DNA of 6,544 nucleotides from Pseudomonadota bacterium (lineage in GTDB: Bacteria > Pseudomonadota > Alphaproteobacteria > Rhizobiales > Rhizobiaceae), in assembly GCA_003242525.1 (NCBI GenBank), contig QGUU01000142.1, forward strand, positions 1-6,544, given 5' to 3'. The number at the start of each line of letters is the position of its first letter. Position 1 is the stretch's first letter. Below are positions 1-5,800 of this stretch, in pieces. The translations under genes were made by a program, and so were the position numbers. The notes under the pieces are model-generated. The model was not told where the DNA came from and made no database searches. It saw only the letters and a program-made list of their open reading frames with translations.

Positions 1-912
1 CTTGCCCATTGCTGCCGCCGCCGTTTCATTGTCGCGGATCGCGCGCATCATGCGGCCCCAGGGCGAATGCAGCGCCGCCTCGCAAAGCCACACGAGCAGG
101 AGGAGAACGGCAAGGAACAGGCCCGCATAGAGCAGCTTTACCACGATGGCGGAGGCGGCGCCCGGATCCGCCCCGATGCCCGTCATGAAGGAGACGAATG
201 CTTCATTTGCCTGAAGATCGACCTCGTAGGGGACCGGTCGGGGGATGTTGATGACGTTCTTGACGCCGCGGTCCAGCCAATCCTCGTTCTTGAGCACGGC
301 AACGACGATCTCGGCTATTCCGAGCGTGGCAATGGCAAGATAGTCCGAACGCAGGCCGAGCGCTGTCTTGCCGATGAGCCATCCCGCTCCGGCCGCCAGC
401 AATCCGCCCACCGGCCAGGAAAGCAGCACCGGCAGGCCGAGCCCGCCCAGATTGCCTTGCAGCGCAGGGTTGATTGCCTCTACGGCGGCTACGGCCGGGT
501 CGAGAATTAGCCGGTAGATGTAAAATCCAGCCAGCAGCAATGCTGCCAGCATTGCGGCGCGGCGACGACCGGCCGCCATGCGCCGATAGGTCCAGGCTGC
601 AGCTGCAATCACCAACCCGCCGAAGACAAGCGCGACAAGAATGCGCAAACCGCCCGCCTGCCACGCACCCGGCGTCGGTGGAGTTGCCATCAGCACCGTC
701 GCCAGCCCGCCGAGGGCAACGAAACCCATGGTTCCGATATTGTAGAGCCCGGCATAGCCCCAGGAGATATTGACGCCGAGCGCCATCACCGCCGAGATCA
801 GCCCCATATTGACGATCGCCAGGGCGGCATTCCAGCTCTGGGTGAAACCCGTCAGAAGGATGAGCCCGCCGAGGAGGGCGAAAAGCAGCATGTTCCTTGC
901 TGCGGTAGTCAT
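1..912 (-). CDS. livM: LivM-type branched-chain amino acid ABC transporter permease (C-terminus cut by window edge)
   Basis: Inner-membrane permease subunit of the Liv/HAAT importer, expected to pair with the LivH product to form the translocation channel. The frame is open for 304 codons from ATG at 912 to base 1, with no stop, so only the C-terminus is missing. Hydrophobic segments lie at about residues 8-23, 29-47, 60-76, 89-107, 119-135, 159-181, 188-206 and 256-279. The family's cytoplasmic EAA-like loop is clear at about 286-304 (GRMMRAIRDNETAAAAMG), which docks on the ATPases. The segment GLYNIGTMGF (55-64) matches the conserved third-helix region, and LGLRSDYLAIATLGIAE (185-201) the 'LRG-Y-AI-TL' block. 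Between these blocks is extra sequence (about 85-155) absent from compact LivM proteins such as that of E. coli. The start is fixed by the ATGA overlap with the livH stop; AGGGG lies 9 nt upstream. Family assignment is very secure; substrate is unknown. Confidence 0.95.
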   Translation of the reverse strand, partial: MTTAARNMLLFALLGGLILLTGFTQSWNAALAIVNMGLISAVMALGVNISWGYAGLYNIGTMGFVALGGLATVLMATPPTPGAWQAGGLRILVALVFGGLVIAAAAWTYRRMAAGRRRAAMLAALLLAGFYIYRLILDPAVAAVEAINPALQGNLGGLGLPVLLSWPVGGLLAAGAGWLIGKTALGLRSDYLAIATLGIAEIVVAVLKNEDWLDRGVKNVINIPRPVPYEVDLQANEAFVSFMTGIGADPGAASAIVVKLLYAGLFLAVLLLLVWLCEAALHSPWGRMMRAIRDNETAAAAMGK

Positions 913-1919
913 GCGGACTTGCCCCTGAAAATGCCCGTCGGCCGAAACAGCAGCACCAGCACGAGCACGGCGAAGCTGACCGCCACCTTGTAGTCGGTGG
1001 TGAGCAGTTGCGCGAGCCCCTCGGGCTGCCAGTCGGCAGGGAGCAGATAGCCGAGGATCTTCTTGAAACTGTAGGTCACGAAGACTTCGGAAAAGGCGAC
1101 GATGAAGCCGCCGGCGACTGCCCCCAGCGGATTGCCGAAGCCGCCGACGACGGCGGCGGCGAAGACCGGCAGGAGCAACTGGAAATAGGTGAAGGGCCGG
1201 AAGGACTTGTCCAGCCCGTAAAGCACGCCGGCGAGCGTGGCGAGCGCGGCCGACAAGATCCATACGATCGCTACCACGCGCTCGGGGTCGATGCCTGAAA
1301 GCAGCGCCAGGTTCTCGTTGTCGGAAAAAGCGCGCATGGACTTGCCGGTACGCGTGCGCTGCAGGAACCAGTGCAGCCAGGCAACGACGAGGCCGGTGAG
1401 GATGACGGTAACCAGCTGCGTGGTACGCAGGCCCAGCGATTCCTGCAGCCCGGTCCATTCGCGAAACTGTGCGGCCGTGAAGATGAAGCGTGCACCGTCC
1501 GCAAATTGCCGGTCATCGACGCCGATGATTATGCGGACAAGGCCGTTCATGACGAACATGACGCCGAGCGACACCATGACCAGCGTCAGGGAGTTGACCT
1601 TGCGCGTGCGGTAGTGGCGATAGACCAGCCGGTCTGTGGCCAACACGAAGCCTATGGTGACCAGTATGCCGACAGGTAGAGCCAGCAATGCGGTGGGTAG
1701 CGGGCCCAGGCTTACGCCCATGGCCTGCAGCCCCCATGTAGCCAGGATGGTCGCCATGGTGCCGAAGGCCATCGTGTCGCCATGGGCGAAGTTGGAGAAG
1801 CGCAATATGCCGTAGACCAGCGTGGCCCCAAGTGCTCCCAGCGCCAGCTGTGAGCCGTATGTTATGCTGGGCAGAAGCACGTAGTTGGAGAAGGCGACGA
1901 ACGCGTTCAGCAGATCCAT
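909..1919 (-). CDS. livH: LivH-type branched-chain amino acid ABC transporter permease
   Basis: Second inner-membrane permease of the importer, 336 aa, slightly longer than the roughly 290-310 aa common in the family. Hydrophobic helices are spread through the protein, at about residues 13-39, 50-68, 74-95, 109-131, 168-186, 215-235, 245-280 and 310-327. The LivH hallmarks are visible: TLVYGILRFSNFAHGD (33-48), the ATPase-docking loop RTGKSMRAFSDNENLALLSGID (190-211, the counterpart of the LivM RAIRDNE loop), and VVGGFGNPLGAVAGGFIV (257-274). The C-terminus ends in the typical 'LLFRPTGIFRG'. The additional length is mainly a loop at about 134-165 and another at about 282-310. The ATG at 1919 follows livF by 3 bp and has GGGAGG at 1932-1927, 7 nt upstream. 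The stop overlaps the livM start, indicating translational coupling. Family call is very secure; ligand is undetermined. Confidence 0.96.
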   Translation of the reverse strand: MDLLNAFVAFSNYVLLPSITYGSQLALGALGATLVYGILRFSNFAHGDTMAFGTMATILATWGLQAMGVSLGPLPTALLALPVGILVTIGFVLATDRLVYRHYRTRKVNSLTLVMVSLGVMFVMNGLVRIIIGVDDRQFADGARFIFTAAQFREWTGLQESLGLRTTQLVTVILTGLVVAWLHWFLQRTRTGKSMRAFSDNENLALLSGIDPERVVAIVWILSAALATLAGVLYGLDKSFRPFTYFQLLLPVFAAAVVGGFGNPLGAVAGGFIVAFSEVFVTYSFKKILGYLLPADWQPEGLAQLLTTDYKVAVSFAVLVLVLLFRPTGIFRGKSA

Positions 1920-1922
1920 GCC

Positions 1923-2654
1923 TCAGCCTCCCAGGAAGGTGCTGCGCACCTCGGGATTGGCGAGCAGTTCGGCGCCAGTTCCGGTGAAGCGGTTGGCGCC
2001 CTGCACCAGCACATAGCCTCTGTCCGCTATCTCCAGCGCCTGGCGGGCATTCTGCTCCACCATCAGCACGGTCACCCCGGTGCGGGCGACGCCGATGATC
2101 CGGTCGAACAGCTCGTCCATGACTATGGGGCTGACACCGGCAGTAGGCTCATCAAGGAGAAGCACCGAGGGTTCCGTCATCAGCGCCCGCCCCACGGCGA
2201 CCTGCTGGCGCTGGCCGCCCGAAAGCTCTCCGGCGGCCTGCCGTCGCTTGTCCTTGAGCACGGGAAACAGCGCATAAACCTGCTCCATCGTAGGGCGGAA
2301 ATCGTCCCTTCGCAGGAAGGCCCCCATTTCCAGGTTTTCCTCCACCGTCATGGAGGTAAAGACATTGTCCGTCTGAGGCACTAAGGCCATTCCTTTTGCC
2401 ACGCGCTCCTGGGGTTGCAGGTCGGAAATATCGTCTCCGGCCAGCCGCACGCTGCCCTGCCGCAGCTTCAGCATGCCGAATATGGCCTTCATCGCCGTGG
2501 ACTTGCCGGCTCCGTTGGGGCCGACGATGACGGCGATCTCCCCCTTCTCGACAGCGATCGTGCAGCCGTTCAATATGTCGGCTCCGCCATAACCGCCTGT
2601 CATGGCCTCGCCGATCAGGAACGGCGACACGGTTTCGTTGGACGGCTCCGTCAC
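1923..2654 (-). CDS. livF: LivF-type ABC transporter ATP-binding protein
   Basis: Cytoplasmic ATPase of the importer, 243 aa, the usual LivF length. Motifs in order: A-loop aromatic Tyr22, Walker A GPNGAGKST (45-53), Q-loop Gln94 in VPQTDNVF, signature LSGGQ (144-148) and Walker B VLLLDEP (164-170) with catalytic Glu169. The position that normally carries the switch histidine reads VEQN (199-202), so Gln201 replaces His. This VEQNA motif is characteristic of LivF proteins and separates them from LivG, so it supports the LivF label rather than suggesting a dead enzyme. The start is GTG at 2654, overlapping the livG stop as GTGA, with GGGAGG at 2666-2661, 6 nt upstream. The next in-frame ATG (codon 18) would give a shorter N-terminus just before the A-loop and has no comparable context. 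It is expected to heterodimerise with LivG on the LivH/LivM pore. Confidence 0.96.
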   Translation of the reverse strand: MTEPSNETVSPFLIGEAMTGGYGGADILNGCTIAVEKGEIAVIVGPNGAGKSTAMKAIFGMLKLRQGSVRLAGDDISDLQPQERVAKGMALVPQTDNVFTSMTVEENLEMGAFLRRDDFRPTMEQVYALFPVLKDKRRQAAGELSGGQRQQVAVGRALMTEPSVLLLDEPTAGVSPIVMDELFDRIIGVARTGVTVLMVEQNARQALEIADRGYVLVQGANRFTGTGAELLANPEVRSTFLGG

Positions 2655-3463
2655 GGGGCGCCTCCCAGCATCGCCTCCTGCGGACCGCTGGCGATGACCC
2701 TGTTCTTCAGCCCCGTGCCGAGATAGGCCTCGATGACCTGCTCGTTGCGGATGATTTCGGCGGGCGTCCCACGCGCCAGGACCTTGCCTTCAGCCATGAC
2801 GATCACGCTGTCGCAGAGCCGGGCGATGAAGTCCATGTCGTGCTCGATGACACAGAATGTGTAGCCGCGTTCCTTGTTGAGCCGCACGATCGCCTCGCCG
2901 ATGGTCTTCAGCAGGGTGCGGTTCACGCCGGCGCCCACCTCATCGAGGAAGACGATGCGCGCGTCGACCATCATGGTGCGGCCAAGTTCCAGAAGCTTCT
3001 TCTGCCCACCCGAGAGTGAACCGGCCCGTTCGTCCCGGAGGTGCGTCAGCGTCAGGAAATCCAGAACCTCCTCGGCCTTGGCGCGCAACTGCTCTTCCTC
3101 GCGTGCGATCGCCCGTCTGTCGGTCCATGTATTCCAAAGGCGTTCGCCACGCTGGCCCCCGGGCACCACCATCAGGTTTTCCAGGACCGTCATGGAGGAG
3201 AACTCCCGCGCGATCTGGAATGTCCTCAGCAGCCCCTTCGCAAACAGCTCATGCGGCGGCAGGCCGGTAATGTCCTCTCCCGCCATGGTCACCCTGCCGG
3301 ACGTGGGTTTATAAAGGCCGGCGATGACGTTGAACAGCGTGGTCTTGCCGGCTCCATTGGGGCCGATCAGCCCGGTAATGGCGCCAGCCGGAATCTCCAG
3401 CGACACGCCGTCTACGGCGCGGAAACCGCCGAAATGCTTGTGAAGCTCGTGGCAAACTATCAT
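2651..3463 (-). CDS. livG: LivG-type ABC transporter ATP-binding protein
   Basis: Cytoplasmic ATPase partner of LivF, 270 aa. Motifs: Walker [10 protein letters not shown] (34-42), Q-loop Gln83 in RTFQIAREF, the LivG-specific long helical insert (about 103-145), signature LSGGQ (150-154), Walker B IVFLDE (170-175) with catalytic Glu175, D-loop region GAGVN (177-181), and switch His208 in VIEHDMDFI. The usual DEP after Walker B reads DEV here (Val176), a mild departure. All catalytic residues are present. After the normal family end near YLGT (247-250) there is a tail of about 20 residues. The start is ATG at 3463, at the family's expected N-terminus (the [14 protein letters not shown] block follows at once). 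Unlike its neighbours it has no GGGAGG, only the purine run GAAAGACGA. It follows the binding-protein gene after a 95-bp gap that contains two hairpins, and its stop is embedded in the livF start. The LivG label rests on the insert and the EHD motif. Confidence 0.96.
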   Translation of the reverse strand: MIVCHELHKHFGGFRAVDGVSLEIPAGAITGLIGPNGAGKTTLFNVIAGLYKPTSGRVTMAGEDITGLPPHELFAKGLLRTFQIAREFSSMTVLENLMVVPGGQRGERLWNTWTDRRAIAREEEQLRAKAEEVLDFLTLTHLRDERAGSLSGGQKKLLELGRTMMVDARIVFLDEVGAGVNRTLLKTIGEAIVRLNKERGYTFCVIEHDMDFIARLCDSVIVMAEGKVLARGTPAEIIRNEQVIEAYLGTGLKNRVIASGPQEAMLGGAP

Positions 3464-3490
3464 TCGTCTTTCGGCGAGGCTCTGTCGCCG
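3464..3490 (-). promoter_or_regulatory. Small hairpin abutting the livG start, with weak ribosome binding site
   Basis: On the minus strand CGGCGA (3490-3485) and TCGCCG (3477-3472) form a perfect 6-bp stem with a 7-nt loop. The stem ends 8 nt before the livG ATG. The spacer is AAAGACGA, so livG lacks the GGGAGG seen ahead of the binding-protein, livF and livH genes. A folded stem here would sit inside the ribosome footprint and could lower livG initiation. The pairing is directly visible; the regulatory role is inferred. Confidence 0.4.
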
Positions 3491-3516
3491 CGCCGCGCGT
3501 TGCCTAGGTGGGTGAA

Positions 3517-3548
3517 GAATGGCCCGCCGCTACAATGGCGGGCCATTC
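3517..3548 (-). terminator. Intercistronic hairpin between the binding-protein gene and livG (attenuator or mRNA 3'-end stabiliser)
   Basis: A perfect 12-bp inverted repeat, GAATGGCCCGCC / GGCGGGCCATTC, is separated by an 8-nt loop. It begins 10 nt after the binding-protein stop codon. In the transcribed (minus) direction it is followed by TTCACCC rather than a run of T, so it does not look like a full intrinsic terminator. Strong hairpins placed right after a periplasmic binding-protein gene are known in other importer operons (the malE-malF intergenic REP in E. coli). There they protect the upstream message and lower downstream expression. The same role is the best inference here. Partial termination is the main alternative. 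Confidence 0.6.
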
Positions 3549-3558
3549 ATGGTCAAGA

Positions 3559-4743
3559 TCAGTGGTACTTGACGACCTTCATTGCGCCGTTTTCAACCAC
3601 GATCTCCGCATAGGAGCCCGCGCTTTCACCCTTGCCGATGAATTCGACGTCTGAGCCGCCGACATAGTCGATGTCGCCGCCGTCCTTCAGGATCTGCAGA
3701 GCCTTGGCGAGTTCACCGGGATAGATCTTTTCGCCCGGCGCGTTGACCACGTCCATGATCTTGGTCTTGTAGTCCGCCGGCTTGGCCGAGCCGGCCGCCT
3801 GCATCGCCAAAAGCATGATAGCCGCGGCATCGTAGGTTTCGGCCACAAATGTGGCGTTGCTGTCGATGCCGGCGGCCTCAGCCATCTCCTTCAGCTTGGC
3901 GGCGCCGGGGCTGTCGGAGCCGGGACGGTCGCCGAACGATCCATCCAGTTGCGAGCCGAACTTGTTCAACAGGCTCTCGCCCCACATGCCGTTCGGGAAG
4001 ATGAACTTCGAGAAGGCGCCCGTATCCAGCGCGGTCTGGATGATGCCGGCGCCGCCCTGGTCGGCATAACCCGCCACCACGAGTCCGTCGCCGCCGGCCG
4101 AGGCCAACGCGCCCACTTCGGCGGAATAGTCGCCCTTGCCGTCTTCATGCGGCGCGCTGAGCGTCACCTTGCCGCCGAGCTTCTCGAAGGACTCCTGGAT
4201 GGATGAGGCGATGCCCTTGCCATAGTCGTTGTTGGTATAGGTGATCGCGGCCGACTTGACGCCATTGTCGATCATGATCTGCGCCAGGATTTCGCCTTCG
4301 CGGGCGTCAGACGGCGCGGTGCGGTAGAACAGGCCGTTGCTCTCCACGGTCGAAAGGCCGGGCGAGGTGGCCGAGGGCGAGATCAGCACCATGCCGTTCG
4401 GAATGGCGACATTGGTAAGCACCGCGCTGGTAGCGCCCGAACAGGTCGGCCCGACGATGCCCGACACCCCGTCCGACGTGATGAGCCGTTCGGCCGCTGC
4501 GGTCGCGGCACCGGCGTCGATGCAGGTCTCGTCGCCGCGCACCGTGCTGATCTTGGTGCCGTCGAGGAAGAGGCCAGAATCGTTGACTTCCTTGACCGCC
4601 AGTTCGGCGGCAGCGGCCATGGGCGGGGTTAGTGTCTCGATCGGGCCGGTGAAGCCCATCTCGATGCCGATCTTGATATCCTCGGCCTGCGCCGCGGTGA
4701 TCAGCACCAGCGACGAAACGGTTGCGATCAAAAGTTTCTTCAT
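3559..4743 (-). CDS. Periplasmic substrate-binding protein of a Liv/HAAT-family ABC importer (LivK-like)
   Basis: Extracytoplasmic receptor of the importer, 394 aa, a type I periplasmic binding protein (Peripla_BP_6 family). A classical signal peptide spans residues 1-20: MKK, a hydrophobic core, then AQA followed by EDIKIG, giving a predicted cut after Ala20. The mature start EDIKIGIEMGFTGP is the standard first beta strand. Ligand-pocket loops typical of the family are GPTCSGATSAV (98-108) and ISPSATSP (121-128). Tyr and Asp/Glu pocket candidates lie near YTNNDYGKG (169-177) and AETYDAAAIM (301-310). Cys74 and Cys101 are placed like the disulfide pair of E. coli LivJ (27 residues apart here, 25 there). 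I chose ATG at 4743 because GGGAGGA lies just before it and MKK opens the signal peptide. In-frame ATGs at 4755 and 4797 would add a charged, non-signal-like prefix. It is the first gene of the importer set. The ligand could be branched-chain or other amino acids, amides or related small molecules, and is not decidable here. Confidence 0.95.
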   Translation of the reverse strand: MKKLLIATVSSLVLITAAQAEDIKIGIEMGFTGPIETLTPPMAAAAELAVKEVNDSGLFLDGTKISTVRGDETCIDAGAATAAAERLITSDGVSGIVGPTCSGATSAVLTNVAIPNGMVLISPSATSPGLSTVESNGLFYRTAPSDAREGEILAQIMIDNGVKSAAITYTNNDYGKGIASSIQESFEKLGGKVTLSAPHEDGKGDYSAEVGALASAGGDGLVVAGYADQGGAGIIQTALDTGAFSKFIFPNGMWGESLLNKFGSQLDGSFGDRPGSDSPGAAKLKEMAEAAGIDSNATFVAETYDAAAIMLLAMQAAGSAKPADYKTKIMDVVNAPGEKIYPGELAKALQILKDGGDIDYVGGSDVEFIGKGESAGSYAEIVVENGAMKVVKYH

Positions 4744-4765
4744 CGTTCCTCCCATGGGAGCTCCC
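4744..4765 (-). promoter_or_regulatory. Ribosome binding site of the binding-protein gene embedded in overlapping palindromes
   Basis: The sequence GGGAGGA (4753-4747) decides the binding-protein start at 4743. It lies within the perfect 12-bp palindrome CTCCCATGGGAG (4749-4760), which overlaps a second palindrome, GGGAGCTCCC (4756-4765). In the mRNA, CTCC can pair with the GGAG of the Shine-Dalgarno across a CATG loop, or instead with the upstream GGGAG. Both stems are short, so any switch between hidden and exposed states would be weak. The ribosome-site call is solid; the switching idea is inference. Confidence 0.6.
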
Positions 4766-4832
4766 CTCTTGGTTACGGCGCCGGCCTTGTCCTTCATTCC
4801 TGCGCCCGGTTCAAGGTCAATGCATTTCTCTT

Positions 4833-5660
4833 CTAGCCGAGGAGCGTCCTCGTCAAGCCATGTCCGGAGTCAGCGAGCCCGTCCACGATGTTGAAGTGAT
4901 GGCGGTCGGGTTCAATGACCAGGTTCGTGGTCGCTCCCAGGCCGACCCATATGTTGGCCAGAAGGACGCTCTGGCGCACAAACTCCTGCCGTTCACTGCC
5001 CCCCACCCAGCAGGTTAAGCGGGCGTTGGGCATGGGCCGCAACAGCGCCGGGCTTTCGGCAATGGCTTCGGCCTCGTCAATGCGCAGGATTTCGTTCATC
5101 TGCGTCATCATCAGCGGGCGCAGGTCATGTAGTCCCGAAATCGAGACGACGTTGCGTATGCGTGACTGAATGGCCGGGGAAAGCGGCGTGCCCGAGCAGA
5201 TCATGCGGCTGGCCAGATGGCCGCCGGCGGAATGGCCCGTCAGCATGAGCGGACCGTCGACAAGACCGGCCGCGGCCTCGATGGCGGCGCCGACTTCGCG
5301 CCCGATATCGGCGATTCTTACATCGGGGCACAGCGAATAGGACGGCATCGCCACCGCATAGCCGTTGGCAATGCAGCCGGCGGCCAGATGGGACCATGTG
5401 CTTTTGTCGAACGCCTTCCAGTAACCGCCGTGGATGTAGACCACCAGCCCTTTCGGCTCGCTATCGGGCAGGTAAAGGTCGAACCGGTTGCGCGGTCCCG
5501 TGCCGTAGGAAAGGTCCAGCTGCGCCTTGCCCGCGGTAGCGCGCTTGTCGCGGAATGCCTTCGCGGGCCCGTCCCAGGCCGCAGGCCAGCGTTCGCTGCC
5601 GGCAATGTTGGCGCCATTGGCGTAGGCATCGTCCCAATCCGCGACGCGATGCTCCAGCAT
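4833..5660 (-). CDS. Alpha/beta hydrolase, kynurenine formamidase/esterase-like
   Basis: Probable cytoplasmic serine hydrolase, 275 aa, with no signal peptide. It shows the alpha/beta hydrolase layout: strand VVYIHGGYW (73-81), where HGGYW is the oxyanion-hole motif shared with alpha/beta-fold kynurenine formamidases (HGG.W), then the nucleophile elbow GHSAGG (142-147, Ser144), and a C-terminal HHFNIVDGL with His255 as the likely catalytic base. The acid is most likely Glu223 in GGSERQEFVRQS. This block aligns by eye with the EHDSPEFHRQS region of animal arylformamidase, where the acid is Asp. N-formylkynurenine is one possible substrate. Other amides, carbamates or esters are equally possible, and no other kynurenine-pathway gene is in view. 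The ATG at 5660 has AGGGGGG just upstream. The gene sits 89 bp before the binding-protein gene on the same strand, so co-transcription is plausible. Fold call is firm; substrate is uncertain. Confidence 0.85.
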   Translation of the reverse strand: MLEHRVADWDDAYANGANIAGSERWPAAWDGPAKAFRDKRATAGKAQLDLSYGTGPRNRFDLYLPDSEPKGLVVYIHGGYWKAFDKSTWSHLAAGCIANGYAVAMPSYSLCPDVRIADIGREVGAAIEAAAGLVDGPLMLTGHSAGGHLASRMICSGTPLSPAIQSRIRNVVSISGLHDLRPLMMTQMNEILRIDEAEAIAESPALLRPMPNARLTCWVGGSERQEFVRQSVLLANIWVGLGATTNLVIEPDRHHFNIVDGLADSGHGLTRTLLG

Positions 5661-5800
5661 GCTCCCCCCCTTTGCTCAAGCAATGGACAGACAGCCGCGC
5701 CGCGTCAATAGGTATGAGGGTCCTCTGGCACAATCCACGTGGTCAGGCCGTGCTTTTCCCGTTCACCAAAGCCGCAGTGCGCAAGATGGCGCGCCTGGGC

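Noticed and set aside
203..664. Minus-strand alternative frame of 153 codons, and plus-strand frame 67-510, within livM
   Set aside because: The livM frame is open throughout and encodes recognisable membrane helices and the RAIRDNE loop; the others are Arg/Gly-rich shadows.
3041..3613. Plus-strand open frame of 190 codons antisense to livG and the end of the binding-protein gene
   Set aside because: It is opposite strongly supported coding sequence, has no recognisable domain, is rich in Arg/Gly/Pro/Gln as expected from the complement of GC-rich codons, and crosses the intergenic hairpins.
4744..4797. Upstream ATG at 4797 extending the binding protein by 18 residues
   Set aside because: The extension (MKDKAGAVTKRGAP...) would place a long charged stretch before the signal peptide and has no good ribosome site, whereas ATG at 4743 has GGGAGGA and a textbook signal sequence.
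4792..4820. Possible promoter before the binding-protein gene: TTGACC with ATGAAG 17 nt on (minus strand)
   Set aside because: The -35-like hexamer is good but no acceptable -10 follows at any normal spacing, so it is not listed as a feature.
4337..4894. Plus-strand open frame of 185 codons antisense to the binding-protein N-terminus
   Set aside because: Ser/Ala/Pro-rich low-information translation lying opposite a signal peptide and binding-protein domain that are clearly real.
5217..5711. Plus-strand open frame of 164 codons antisense to the hydrolase
   Set aside because: It covers the nucleophile and oxyanion motifs of the hydrolase on the opposite strand and shows no domain or ribosome site of its own.
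5705..5742. Possible promoter before the hydrolase (TTGTGC, 17 nt, TATTGA, minus strand) with an adjacent palindrome CCACGTGG (5735-5742)
   Set aside because: Each hexamer matches only about half of the consensus, and an 8-bp palindrome is expected by chance in GC-rich DNA; no second copy was seen.
5775..5797. Hairpin just after nudC (7 bp with one bulged base)
   Set aside because: It is short, imperfect and not followed by a T-run on the minus strand, so it is too weak to call a terminator.
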